Of a DNA stretch of 64,000 bases, positions 1 to 9,369 are shown in pieces. The DNA is from Gyromitra esculenta (taxonomy: Eukaryota > Ascomycota > Pezizomycetes > Pezizales > Discinaceae), in the NCBI GenBank assembly GCA_038503075.1, contig JBCAML010000018.1, positions 1 to 64,000 on the forward strand, in the 5' to 3' direction. The translations under genes and the position numbers were made by a program. How positions within the stretch are numbered: position 1 is the stretch's first letter; every line of letters begins with the position of its first letter. The notes beneath the pieces are model-generated. The model ran no database searches, had not been told where the DNA came from, and worked only from the letters and a program-made list of their open reading frames with translations.

Positions 1-1293
1 ATGGAAGGAATTGCTGTCTCTTCCCCACGCTTCCCCACACGAGAAGCCTTCGCCCAAGCCATCAGAGAAGATCCCTCAGAACACTACAATCTACTCCGAG
101 ATCTTTACCAGGCGCTAGAGGACCAAATCGATGTCCTCCAGGAAAGCGAACGGGAAAATGAGGTAAAACTCAACACCGCTCGGATCCAGACCGATAATGC
201 CCTCCGCCATGCCGCCGAACAAGATCAACGGGTCACCGAGACCGCAAACTTGATTGCCCGGTTACGGCAAGAACGAAACGAAGCCCGAGCCACTATTCAA
301 GCACCCCCTGCTCCACCCAACCTCGCTGCCACCCCACCTCCACCGACGACTTCTCACCGTTCAGAACGCATGCCGGACCCGGAAAAGTTTGACGGATCCA
401 GGGCCAAACTTCCCGGATTCATCCTCCAACTGCGCTCCAAGTTAACAGTTAATCGAGATCGCTTCGCAGATGAAACTACAATGATCCTCTATACCATTAA
501 TCGGCTAGAAGGAGCAGCACTGGAGCAGGTCCGCCACACGGTCCTCCCCTCCGGCCTTACTACCTGGACTAGTGCGGAACAACTCATCGCCGCCCTAGAG
601 ACTGCTTTCGGAGATCCAGACCCAACCGGTACCGCTCGACGAGAACTCCACCAGCTCCGCCAAGGTAAGCGCGACTTTTCAGCTTACCTAGCCGACTTTC
701 AAAGGATCATGGGACAGTTAAACTTCGATGAGAACTCCAAGATGGATGCACTGGAACACGGGATGTCAGAGGAACTAAAGGAAGCTATGGTATTCGCACC
801 CATCGCCCCGGCCAACCTTCAGGAAATGATCCTCACTCTCACTCGTCTCGACAACCGCATTCGAGCCCGTAAAGCAGAGAAGAGAGGAAATGCTCGCGAC
901 AGCATGGGCCAGTTCAATGCTCCCGCCGCCTTCACCCCTGCCTCCTCCTTTACCCCAGGAGGACTAGCTCCCATGGACCTGTCATTCGGCCGCACCAGCA
1001 ATACCTCTCGCCCCCCTCAAGATCAACGGTATACCATGGTTAATGGAAGGAGGAAGTTATCCGAAGAAGAAAAACAGTGGCGCCGTTCCACAGGGAAGTG
1101 CATGTTTTGCGCCGCCCCCGACCACTCATATGCCAACTGCCCCTCCGCTCCCAAGAAACTTACAATGAGGGGAGCTCTTACTGCGCCACCGGCCACCCTA
1201 ACACCCCCTGCCTCTTCCCTGCCACCACCACCACTCCCTCCTCAATGTTTCGCGTTAGAATCAGCAGACTCAACCAATGAGTCTTTAAACTAG
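1..1293 (+). CDS. gag: B1 Gag polyprotein
   Basis: Gag builds the retrotransposon particle and packages the element RNA. The 430-aa protein starts MEGIAVSS, matching the gag starts of B3, B4 and B5, so this ATG is the true start. It has an N-terminal helical stretch with a coiled-coil-like region (about residues 40-95), a proline-rich linker (about 100-118), a Ty3-type capsid domain beginning at DPEKFDGSR (about 126-300), and one zinc knuckle CMFCAAPDHSYANC (CX2CX4HX4C, about 368-381). It ends ESLN-stop. The last three sense bases overlap a T TTA AAC heptamer, so a fraction of ribosomes should shift into pol before the stop. Confidence 0.9.
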   Translation: MEGIAVSSPRFPTREAFAQAIREDPSEHYNLLRDLYQALEDQIDVLQESERENEVKLNTARIQTDNALRHAAEQDQRVTETANLIARLRQERNEARATIQAPPAPPNLAATPPPPTTSHRSERMPDPEKFDGSRAKLPGFILQLRSKLTVNRDRFADETTMILYTINRLEGAALEQVRHTVLPSGLTTWTSAEQLIAALETAFGDPDPTGTARRELHQLRQGKRDFSAYLADFQRIMGQLNFDENSKMDALEHGMSEELKEAMVFAPIAPANLQEMILTLTRLDNRIRARKAEKRGNARDSMGQFNAPAAFTPASSFTPGGLAPMDLSFGRTSNTSRPPQDQRYTMVNGRRKLSEEEKQWRRSTGKCMFCAAPDHSYANCPSAPKKLTMRGALTAPPATLTPPASSLPPPPLPPQCFALESADSTNESLN

Positions 1294-1328
1294 TACAACC
1301 AAGGTCGATCAGTGACCCTACCTTGGTT
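1284..1328 (+). promoter_or_regulatory. B1 -1 ribosomal frameshift signal (TTTAAAC plus hairpin)
   Basis: TTTAAAC (1284-1290) is in the gag frame as T TTA AAC and is followed at once by the TAG stop. A 6-nt spacer leads to a perfect 9-bp stem, AACCAAGGT (1297-1305) with ACCTTGGTT (1320-1328), and a 14-nt loop. A -1 slip at the heptamer enters exactly the pol frame, which is closed upstream by a TGA at 1278. Confidence 0.85.
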
Positions 1329-4300
1329 TCAAATTTCCTACCTTTATCTGCATTTTCAATTTCTGGGTTTTCGGTTTCTAGTGTAAGCGTGGAGGATCAG
1401 TTGGATGGGGAACATTTTGTAGTATCATGCAATATTTCCCATAGCAATAAAATTATAAAAACCCACGCCTTACTAGACACCGGAGCCTCCGGATTTGCAT
1501 TTATTGATCAGAAATTCGCGAGTCACCATTCCCTACCTCTTACCCCTTTAAAAACCTCCCGTCAACTTGAGGTCATCGATGGTCGCCCTGTCGCCTCAGG
1601 AGACATTACCCATATCGCCAACCTCGATTTGTCCATTCAAAATCACCGAGAACAAGCCCCCTGTTTTGTGACCCAACTGGGCCACTACCCTCTAGTCTTG
1701 GGCATACCATGGATGAAACACCATGATGTGCAACTCCACTTTGCCAACAAACGCATTGAGTTTAATTCTAAACTCTGCACCACTCACTGTGCCCCTCACT
1801 CCCCCATCGTCACCTCCCCATCGATCCCTGCTCCTCCCAGACTAAACATGTCGTTTAATGGCGCTGCCAGTTTCAGAACCCTTACTAGGAAACGCAACCA
1901 CCAAGCTTACGCCATGTCGCTCTATGAAATAAACAAACTCATAGACAAAAAAACAACCAAGGAAGAATGGAAATCAAGGATCCCAGCTGAGTACCACGAA
2001 TTCCTGGACATGTTCGATAAAGCGAAAGCACAAGGACTGCCCCCACGCCGCCCCTATGATCATAAAATACAACTGATGGAAGGGAAGGATGCACCATTCG
2101 GACCACTCTACGGGATGTCAAGGGAGGAACTGATCGTTCTCAAAAAGTATATCGAGGACAACCTAGAGAAAGGCTTTATCCGTGCCAGCTCTTCTCCCGC
2201 CGGCTCCCCTGTACTCTTTGTAAAGAAAGCAGATGGCTCCCTCCGACTATGTGTTGATTATAGAGGTCTAAACGCCATTACCGTCAAAGATCGTTATACC
2301 TCTCCTCTCATACGAGAAACCCTCGATAGACTGGCCAAAGCTCAATGGTATACAAAACTCGATCTCCGCGAGGGCTATCATCAGATCCGAATCGCCAAAG
2401 GGGAGGAATGGAAAACGGCCTTCCGAACCCGTTATGGACTCTATGAATATCAAGTAATGCCATTTGGCCTAACTAATGCACCTGGCACCTTTCAACGCTT
2501 TGTCAACGACTGCCTGAGAGAGTATCTAGATATTTTCTGCACCGCCTATCTCGATGACATCCTTATTTATAGCGATACCTTCGCGGAACATCAAGTCCAT
2601 GTTCGCAAGGTTCTCCAGACTCTCAAGGATAATGATATTTTGCTGAAACCGGAAAAATGCGAATTCAAGGTACAAACTACCAAATACCTCGGTCTCATCC
2701 TTACCCCTGACGGTATCAAGATGGATGAGGAAAAACTCAAGGCCGTCCGGGAATGGGGAACGCCGAAAAGCGTAAAAGATGTCCAAGCTTTCTTAGGCTT
2801 TGCCAACTTTTACCGTCGCTTTATTCTAGGATTCTCCAAACTTGCTGCTCCACTCACCGCCCTCACCAGGAAAGGCATCGCTTTTGATTGGTCCGTCGAA
2901 GCTGAAATAGCCTTCGAAAACCTTAAATATGCCTTTACTACTGCCCCAATCGTAATTCACTTCGATCCCGACAAGAAGATCATTGTAGAAACAGATGCTT
3001 CAGACTTTGTGTCAGGAGGAGTCCTCTCCCAGTACGATGATAACGGTATCTTGCACCCAGTGGCTTTCTTCTCGAAGAAACATTCCCCTGCGGAATGCAA
3101 CTACGAGATTTACGATAAGGAATTATTGGCCATCATCCGCGTTTTCGAGGAATGGCGCCCTGAACTCGAAGGATCCAAGCACCCGATCGATGTGATTAGC
3201 GACCACAAAAACCTCGAGTACTTTATGAGTACCAAGCAATTGAACCGACGCCAAGCGAGATGGGCTGAATATTTGTCCCGCTTCGATTTTGTAATTACCT
3301 ATCGTCCAGGTACTCAAGGAGGAAAACCCGATGCATTGACCAGAAGATCAGGAGATCTTCCCAAAGAAGGGGATGAAAGATTGGCACACCAAAGCCAAGT
3401 GGTGTTAAAGAAAGGGAATATTGATTCTAAGCTAAGTTTGTTATCGGCTTCTTTACCAAATGAAGCCGCTGGACTGGACGCCCCCCTTTCAAAACTCTTC
3501 CAAGAAGGATATAGTACTGATAAATTCCCAGAGAAGATACTCACGGCGCTCAAAAATAAAGAACAATGTTCAAAGGAGATTACCCTAAGCGAATGCAGCG
3601 AGAACAACGGTCTCCTATATTATCGAGAATGCCTCTATGTCCCTGATTCTGATCCTCTTCGATTGGAACTTATCCGTAGGCATCATGATACCGCAGCAGC
3701 AGGCCATCCAGGACGAGATAAAACCTTCAAACTTATGGCAAGAAGCTTTTATTGGCCTAGAATGCGGGAATCGGTTAGTCGATACGTACGAAACTGCCAC
3801 ACCTGCCACACCTGCCAGAAAGCCAAACCTACCACCCATCGTACCCCAGGTGTTCTCCGTCCTTTACCCATTCCCCAACGACCCTGGCAAGAGATCTCAA
3901 TGGACTTTGTCACAGGCCTCCCTGAATCCAATGGCTATGATGCGATCATGGTAGTTGTGGACCGACTATCGAGAATGCGACACCTTATTCCATGCAATAC
4001 TACCGTCAATTCCAGAGACGTCGCTGATCTTTACTTACAACACGTCTGGAAGTTACACGGCTTGCCTACACATATTACTTCTGACCGAGGCACTCAGTTC
4101 ACTGCCCATTTTTGGAAAGAATTATGCCAACGTCTAGGAATACAAGCCCGGATGTCCACTGCTTTCCACCCAGAAACAGACGGGCAAACAGAGAGACTGA
4201 ACGCAGTAATGGAACAGTACCTTCGATCATATGTGTCCTACCAACAGGAAGACTGGAGTAGATGGCTACCCATGGCGGAATTCTCTGCCAATAACCAAGA

Positions 4301-5003
4301 ATCGGCGAGTACAAAAGTATCCCCCTTCTTAGCTAATTACGGCTATCATCCTCGATTCGATATTTCTCTCGTCCCCCTAGCAAATACCCCTCAGAGTCAA
4401 GACGCCGCTATCTTTGCCAGTAGGATGCAGGAGCTATACGACTACCTTAGGACACAGATTAGAACCGCTCAAGATATTCAGGAGACCGCCACTAATAAGC
4501 ACAGAACTCCAGCCCCGGCGTACCAAATCCATGACCAAGTCTTCGTATCGATGAAGAATATCAGGACTACTCGTAACGCTAGGAAACTAGACTGGAAATG
4601 GATGGGTCCTTACGCGGTAAAGAGAATTGTTTCCCCTTTCGTTTACGAGATAGACCTCCCCTTGTCAGTCAAATACCACCCCGTATTTCATGTTTCTCTC
4701 CTCAAGCCAGCCTCTAATAACGCCCTCCCGGGACAAATTATTCCTCCACCGGCGCCAGTTGTTGTCAATGATCAAGAGGAATATTATATCGAGAAAATCC
4801 TAGACCAGCACAATTATAGAGGACAACTTCAATACCTTGTGGAATGGACTGGATACGCCCACCCTACATGGGAACCTGCCGAGGATCTTCAAGATACCTC
4901 AGCTCTTGACACGTTTCTCGCTACGATGGCTGCTATTATTCCTAAGGTTCGCAGGAGCTCACGCTTGAGACGGGGAGCTACTTTCACGGATGAAACTGGG
5001 TAA
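1290..5003 (+). CDS. pol: B1 Pol polyprotein (PR-RT-RH-IN-chromodomain), by -1 frameshift
   Basis: Pol carries out maturation, reverse transcription and integration. It has no convincing AUG; its frame is entered from gag by the -1 shift at 1284-1290. Domains in order: aspartic protease LLDTGASG near 1480, reverse transcriptase with YLDD near 2546, RNase H with ETDASD near 2990, integrase with an HHCC finger and D,D-35-E (second Asp 4083-4085, Glu 4191-4193), and a C-terminal chromodomain (EEYYIEKIL... to about 4930). The integrase finger reads CHTCHTCQ where sister elements read CHICQ, a 9-bp tandem duplication (about 3797-3814) that adds three residues between the zinc ligands and may impair the enzyme. 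The stop lies inside the 3' LTR. Confidence 0.9.
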   Translation, partial: LVQPRSISDPTLVSNFLPLSAFSISGFSVSSVSVEDQLDGEHFVVSCNISHSNKIIKTHALLDTGASGFAFIDQKFASHHSLPLTPLKTSRQLEVIDGRPVASGDITHIANLDLSIQNHREQAPCFVTQLGHYPLVLGIPWMKHHDVQLHFANKRIEFNSKLCTTHCAPHSPIVTSPSIPAPPRLNMSFNGAASFRTLTRKRNHQAYAMSLYEINKLIDKKTTKEEWKSRIPAEYHEFLDMFDKAKAQGLPPRRPYDHKIQLMEGKDAPFGPLYGMSREELIVLKKYIEDNLEKGFIRASSSPAGSPVLFVKKADGSLRLCVDYRGLNAITVKDRYTSPLIRETLDRLAKAQWYTKLDLREGYHQIRIAKGEEWKTAFRTRYGLYEYQVMPFGLTNAPGTFQRFVNDCLREYLDIFCTAYLDDILIYSDTFAEHQVHVRKVLQTLKDNDILLKPEKCEFKVQTTKYLGLILTPDGIKMDEEKLKAVREWGTPKSVKDVQAFLGFANFYRRFILGFSKLAAPLTALTRKGIAFDWSVEAEIAFENLKYAFTTAPIVIHFDPDKKIIVETDASDFVSGGVLSQYDDNGILHPVAFFSKKHSPAECNYEIYDKELLAIIRVFEEWRPELEGSKHPIDVISDHKNLEYFMSTKQLNRRQARWAEYLSRFDFVITYRPGTQGGKPDALTRRSGDLPKEGDERLAHQSQVVLKKGNIDSKLSLLSASLPNEAAGLDAPLSKLFQEGYSTDKFPEKILTALKNKEQCSKEITLSECSENNGLLYYRECLYVPDSDPLRLELIRRHHDTAAAGHPGRDKTFKLMARSFYWPRMRESVSRYVRNCHTCHTCQKAKPTTHRTPGVLRPLPIPQRPWQEISMDFVTGLPESNGYDAIMVVVDRLSRMRHLIPCNTTVNSRDVADLYLQHVWKLHGLPTHITSDRGTQFTAHFWKELCQRLGIQARMSTAFHPETDGQTERLNAVMEQYLRSYVSYQQEDWSRWLPMAEFSANNQESASTKVSPFLANYGYHPRFDISLVPLANTPQSQDAAIFASRMQELYDYLRTQIRTAQDIQETATNKHRTPAPAYQIHDQVFVSMKNIRTTRNARKLDWKWMGPYAVKRIVSPFVYEIDLPLSVKYHPVFHVSLLKPASNNALPGQIIPPPAPVVVNDQEEYYIEKILDQHNYRGQLQYLVEWTGYAHPTWEPAEDLQDTSALDTFLATMAAIIPKVRRSSRLRRGATFTDETG

Positions 5004-5400
5004 TGGGTTAAAGTGAAGTCGTTGGTAGTAACGAAGGGTCATCGGGATATAATGGCTTTGTTGTTCGGTTGTTTCTCGGTTATTGTCGATTGTTGTTTGT
5101 GCTACGGGAAAGCGGGGTATTTAAGTGAAGGATTTTGGTTGTTGTGGTTTCTCTTCTTCTTTCTTTCCTTAAGCAACGTTCTCATTTACCTTCTTCTGTA
5201 TTTGTCGGAATACTATCTCGGTTCTATCTCAGAACCCTCGCTGTCGCTGTCCACTCCGCTGCACTTATCTCGCCTTGAGATAGACTCCTCGTAGAACTTG
5301 TAGAAACGCTGCACTCCTCGAACAAGTTAGCTCCTCGCTTAAGTAGCACTGCTCACCTTCAGGGATACTGAAGGGCTTAACGAGGAACTGAACCGTGAGA
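4982..5400 (+). repeat. LTR-B, 3' LTR of B1
   Basis: The LTR runs from TTTCACGG to CCGTGAGA, preceded by the purine tract GAGACGGGGAGCTAC. It holds a TATA-like TATTTAAG, the tag AAGCAACGT (5171-5179) and three hairpins: GGTTCT/AGAACC (5220-5236), TATCTC/GAGATA (5266-5282) and CCTTCAG/CTGAAGG (5356-5374). Confidence 0.9.
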
Positions 5401-5643
5401 AGAAAGCTTTCGGAGGAAGAAAAACAGTGGCGCCGCTCCACTGGGAAATGTATGTTCTGCGCCGCCCCCGACCACTCCTACGCCAGTTGTCCCTCTGCCC
5501 CTAAAAAACCCATTATGAGGGGAGCCCTCACTGTACCACCCGTCAATAGAACACCCCCCGCCTCCGTTCTTCCACCACCACCTCTTCCTCCCCAGTTTTT
5601 TGCATTAGAATCAGCAGACTCTTCCAATGAGTCTTTAAACTAG
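5401..5643 (+). pseudogene. gag: B2 gag, 3' fragment
   Basis: This fragment covers the last 80 or so Gag residues, from RRKLSEEEK through the zinc knuckle CMFCAAPDHSYASC to ESLN-stop. The N-terminal part should lie left of B1, outside the window. It reads openly from the B1 insertion point to the stop, so the only break seen is the insertion. Confidence 0.85.
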
Positions 5644-5678
5644 TCCAACCAAGGCTGACCAGTGACCCTGCCTTGGTT
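5634..5678 (+). promoter_or_regulatory. B2 -1 frameshift signal
   Basis: TTTAAAC (5634-5640) is followed by a TAG stop, a 6-nt spacer and the stem AACCAAGGC (5647-5655) with GCCTTGGTT (5670-5678). Compared with B1, the closing pair changed from T-A to C-G on both arms. Confidence 0.8.
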
Positions 5679-7444
5679 CCCATTTCTTTACCTTTGTCGG
5701 CATTTTCTATTTCGGGTTTTTCAGTATCGGATATGTGCGTGGAGGATCAACTGGACGGGGAACATTTCGTTATAGCATGTAACATTTCCCATAATAATAA
5801 AACCATTAAAACTCACGCACTATTGGACACTGGAGCCTCAGGATTTGCCTTCATTGATAAAGACTTTGCGAGTCACCACTCCCTACCTCTCCTACTTTTA
5901 AAAAACCCCAGGCAACTTGAAGTGATTGATGGTCGCCCAGTTTCATCAGGAGACATCACCCATATCGCCAACATCGACCTCTCCATTCAAGAACACCAGG
6001 AGCAGGCCCCCTGCTTTGTTACCCAGCTAGGACATTATCCTCTCGTTCTTGGAATCCCATGGATGAACTATCACGACGTCCAACTCCACTTCACCAAAAA
6101 ACGCATTGAGTTTAATTCTAAACTCTGCAGAACCCATTGCGCGCCATGCTCCCCTCCGGTATCCACCTCAGCCATTTCGACACCTCCTCGGCTCAACATG
6201 TCATTCATTGGTGCCGCTAGCTTCAGAACCCTCACCAGGAAACGAACATCACAAGCTTACGCTATGCCCCTCTATGAGATTAATAAAATCATAGACAAAA
6301 CGACAACCAAAGAGGAATGGAAGTCTAGAATTCCAGAGGAATACCACGACTTCCTCGATATGTTTGATAAAAGCAAAGCTCAAGGACTCCCCCCACGCCG
6401 TTCGTATGATCACAAGATACAACTAATGGAGGGAAAGGATGCCCCTTTCGGACCCCTCTATGGAATGTCCCGGGAAGAACTAATCGTTCTGAAGAAGTAT
6501 ATCGAAGACAATCTCGAGAAGGGATTTATTCGTGCTAGTTCCTCTCCCGCTGGATCCCCTGTCCTTTTCGTCAAAAAAGCTGATGGATCCCTACGACTCT
6601 GTGTGGATTACCGAGGCCTTAATGCTATTACCGTTAAGGATCGCTATACTTCCCCTCTCATCCGTGAAACCCTAGACCGACTTGCAAAGGCACAATGGTA
6701 TACTAAACTAGATCTTCGTGATGGATACCATCAAGTGCGCATTGCAGAGGGGGACGAATGGAAAACCGCTTTTCGCACGCGCTATGGCCTTTATGAGTAC
6801 CAGGTTATGCCATTCGGTCTAACTAATGCCCCCGGAACTTTCCAACGATTCGTGCATGACTGCCTCACTGAATACCTAGATATTTTCTGTAAGGCATACC
6901 TAGATGATATTCTCATCTACAGTGATACCTTCGCCGAACACCAAACCCACGTCCGGAAAGTCTTACAGACACTCAAGAACAATAGCATCCTTCTCAAACC
7001 GGAGAAATGTGAGTTCGAGGTACAAACGACCAAATACCTGGGCCTAATACTCACACCTGATGGCATTAAGATGGACGAAGAGAAACTCAAGGCTGTCAGG
7101 GAATGGGGAACACCGAAGAGTGTAAAAGATGTTCAGGCATTCCTAGGCTTTGCCAATTTTTATCGACGGTTCATCTTAGGATTCTCCAAACTGGCTGCCC
7201 CCCTTACTGCCCTTACCAAGAAAGGTATCCTCTTTGAATGGTCTGTCGAAGCTGACATAGCTTTCGAAAACCTCAAATACGCCTTCACCACCGCCCCGAT
7301 CCTTATCCATTTTGATCCTGATAAGAAGATCATAGTGGAAACGGATGCCTCAGACTTTGTATCCGGAGGAGTACTATCGCAGTATGACGATAACGGTGTC
7401 TTACACCCAGTGGCTTTCTTCTCGAAAAAACATTCCCCCGCAGA
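5640..7444 (+). pseudogene. pol: B2 pol, truncated in RNase H by A1
   Basis: The frame entered by the -1 shift encodes the protease (LLDTGASG near 5825), a complete reverse transcriptase ([10 protein letters not shown] near 6895) and the start of RNase H ([11 protein letters not shown] near 7340). It stops matching its sisters at KKHSPA, where the A1 LTR begins. No nonsense codon is seen before the insertion, so the element was intact at least this far when it was hit. Integrase and chromodomain are missing. Confidence 0.85.
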
Positions 7445-7853
7445 TTTCATGGATGGTTGTCGTGCTGTTCGGTTAGTGGTATAGGTATTTGGTTGTGTTG
7501 TTCTGTCGGTCGATCTATATGTTTCCCTTGGTTTCCTTTACAATGAGTCATACGTTTGTCATCAAAGAGGTGGATTATGAGTATATAAGCGAAGGGATTT
7601 CCCCTCTTGTTGTACTTTTTCTTCTCTTTCCTTAAGCAACGTCTTCTATCGTACACTCTTGTATTTTACAATACAAACCTCGGTTATACCTCATAACCTT
7701 ACGCTGTCGCCGTCCTCAAGTCCTCTATACTTGAACACTCCGTAGAGCCTGTGGAACCTCGTAAACACTCTCGTCGCTTAGTTTTCCCTTCAAGTAGCAC
7801 TGCTTATCTCGGGGGATACCTGAGAGCTTGAAGATAAACCTCGCCCCTTGAGA
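7445..7853 (+). repeat. LTR-A, 5' LTR of A1
   Basis: The LTR runs from TTTCATGG to CCTTGAGA (409 bp). It carries a palindromic ATGAGTCAT (7543-7551), TATATAA (about 7582-7588), the tag AAGCAACGT, and the hairpin GGTTAT/ATAACC (7682-7698). The left flank is B2 pol ending GCAGA. Confidence 0.9.
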
Positions 7854-7866
7854 TTACGTTGCTTCC
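7854..7866 (+). promoter_or_regulatory. A1 primer-binding site for self-priming
   Basis: TTACGTTGCTTCC abuts the 5' LTR. It has no TGG start expected of a tRNA-complementary site. Its ACGTTGCTT is the exact complement of AAGCAACGT in the LTR downstream of TATA. Confidence 0.6.
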
Positions 7867-7922
7867 TCATCCACACCCTCTACCCCGCTTGTACACGCTG
7901 CCACACAAACCCCAACGCCACC

Positions 7923-9167
7923 ATGAGCAACCCCGCCCCCGCCCCCTGGACCTTCCCGACCTTCGAGAACTTCCAGGCTGCCGCCAACGCCGACCTCGCC
8001 TCTGCCTATGAGGAAATTCGATCCCATTATCAACAACGGGTCGACAACCTCACATATGCAGACCTACAGCTGGAAGAGGCTGTACAAGAACGAAACAACA
8101 TGACGGCGAGGTTTAATACCTGCCAGTCTCAATTGCAAGCAGCCGAAGAAGAAGTCGCCCGCCTCCGCAACGCTGCCCCTCCACCACCCGCACCATCGCC
8201 ACCACCCCCTCCGGCTCACACTCAAGGAGGTCGTTCGGATAAAATGCCCGATCCAGATAAATTCAATGGATCTCGCGATAAACTTCTCGGGTTTGTCTTG
8301 CAACTCCGATCGAAGCTCTCGGTTAACGCCGACCGATTTTCCAATAGCAACAACATGATATTGTATGCTATCAGCCGCCTTGAGGGAGCCGCCCTTGAAC
8401 AATTTCGCCACTCTGTCCTCCCTGACGGGACCACCACCTGGAATAACGCCGCCGAATTGATTACCACCCTGGAGACTGCCTTCGGAGATCCCGACCCACT
8501 TGGGACGGCCCGCCGCGAGCTACACCAGCTTCGACAAGGAAAGCGAGACTTCTCGGCCTACCTTGCCGACTTTCAACGAATCATGGGACGGCTAAACTAT
8601 GACGAGTCAGCAAAGAACGATGCCCTGGAATTTGGAATGTCAGACGAGCTGAAGGAAGCCGTAGTGACTGTAGCCGACTTCACTACCACCTTCACCTCTC
8701 TCTGCGCCTTCCTCCTTCGCTTGGACAACCGTATCCGAGCAAGAAGAGAAGAGAAAAAAAACGCTGCCCGCAACACCATGGGACAATTTACCGCCTCCGC
8801 CGCCGCTCCCGCTGCCTTCACTCCTGCCTCCTCCTCCTTCGCACCTGGAGGACTTGCACCCATGGATCTTTCTTTCGGTCGCACTTCCACCACTCGCCCC
8901 GCTCCCGAACAACGATATGTTCAGATCAACGGGAGAAGAAAACTGTCTCCCGAAGAAAAATCCTGGAGGCAAACAAATAACCGCTGTCTGTTCTGTGCCG
9001 GAGAAGGACACATTTTCTCAAACTGCCCCTCCGCCTCAAAACGCCCCGCTATGAGGGGAGCCGTTACCAACGCCGCCGCCCCCCCTGCCCCCTCTGTTTT
9101 TCCACCACCCTTGCCACCTCGTTTCCCTGCCTTCGATGCAGCAGACTCAGTCGAGTCTTTAAACTAA
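7923..9167 (+). CDS. gag: A1 Gag polyprotein
   Basis: This is the A-family capsid protein, 414 aa. The start is taken at ATG 7923 (MSNPAPAPWTF), which matches A2 and A3 in sequence and context (CACCATG or CCACCATG); the upstream in-frame ATG at 7848 overlaps the LTR end and is not conserved. It has a helical region around YADLQLEEA, a long proline-rich stretch (PPPPAPSPPPPPA), a capsid domain from MPDPDKFNGSRDKL, and a zinc knuckle CLFCAGEGHIFSNC (CX2CX4HX4C). It ends ESLN just after the slippery heptamer. It is open throughout. Confidence 0.9.
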   Translation: MSNPAPAPWTFPTFENFQAAANADLASAYEEIRSHYQQRVDNLTYADLQLEEAVQERNNMTARFNTCQSQLQAAEEEVARLRNAAPPPPAPSPPPPPAHTQGGRSDKMPDPDKFNGSRDKLLGFVLQLRSKLSVNADRFSNSNNMILYAISRLEGAALEQFRHSVLPDGTTTWNNAAELITTLETAFGDPDPLGTARRELHQLRQGKRDFSAYLADFQRIMGRLNYDESAKNDALEFGMSDELKEAVVTVADFTTTFTSLCAFLLRLDNRIRARREEKKNAARNTMGQFTASAAAPAAFTPASSSFAPGGLAPMDLSFGRTSTTRPAPEQRYVQINGRRKLSPEEKSWRQTNNRCLFCAGEGHIFSNCPSASKRPAMRGAVTNAAAPPAPSVFPPPLPPRFPAFDAADSVESLN

Positions 9168-9202
9168 TTCAACCAGAGTCGCCTTGTGACCCTGCTCTGG
9201 TT
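9158..9202 (+). promoter_or_regulatory. A1 -1 frameshift signal
   Basis: TTTAAAC (9158-9164) is followed by a TAA stop, a 6-nt spacer and the stem AACCAGAGT (9171-9179) with GCTCTGGTT (9194-9202), which contains one T-G wobble. Several stem pairs differ from the B family, with compensation. Confidence 0.8.
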
Positions 9203-9369
9203 CGTTTTTCTTCTTTGTCAGCGTTTTCTATCTCTGGGTTTTCAGTGTCGGATGTGTGTGTGGAGGATAATTTGGATGGGGAACATTTTGTAGTTTCATG
9301 TAGCCTTTCCCACCAAAATAAAATCATAAAAACACACGCACTTCTTGACACTGGAGCCTCAGGGTTCGC
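9164..9369 (+). pseudogene. pol: A1 pol, 5' segment, interrupted by A2
   Basis: This is the start of A1 pol, entered by -1 frameshift and reading as far as the protease motif LLDTGASGF. A2 is inserted here with TSD TTCGC (9365-9369 and 15184-15188). Joining 9369 to 15189 restores the reading frame exactly, so the insertion is the only lesion seen in A1 pol. Confidence 0.85.

Larger units (their letters stand above)
1..5400 (+). mobile_element. Ty3/gypsy chromovirus B1, 5' LTR outside window
   Basis: This element has gag, a -1 frameshift pol and a 3' LTR. Its 5' LTR and leader lie left of the window, which opens exactly at the gag ATG. The 3' LTR is followed directly by AGAAAGCTT, the middle of another B-family gag (the RRKLSEEE region), so B1 is inserted in the gag of B2. 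The left copy of its target duplication should therefore lie just outside the window. Pol is open throughout, apart from a 9-bp duplication in the integrase zinc finger. Confidence 0.9.
5401..7444 (+). mobile_element. Ty3/gypsy element B2, internal remnant
   Basis: This is a B-family element broken on both sides. Its gag is cut by B1 at 5400/5401, and its pol is cut by A1 at 7444/7445 within the RNase H coding region. The rest of pol and the 3' LTR do not follow A1 and were not found elsewhere in the window. Confidence 0.85.

Noticed and set aside
3314..3607. Reverse-strand open frames inside gag and pol (for example 3314-3607, 7160-7450, 8064-8411, 39436-39702)
   Set aside because: They recur in the same place in every copy because the coding strand is conserved; they are shadows with no independent support.
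5013..5294. Membrane-protein-like frame in the B1 3' LTR
   Set aside because: Hydrophobic codons arise from the T-rich U3/R sequence; position is entirely inside an LTR.
7848..7922. A1 Gag start at ATG 7848
   Set aside because: It lies in the LTR end and primer site; A2 and A3 start at MSNPAPAP, matching ATG 7923.
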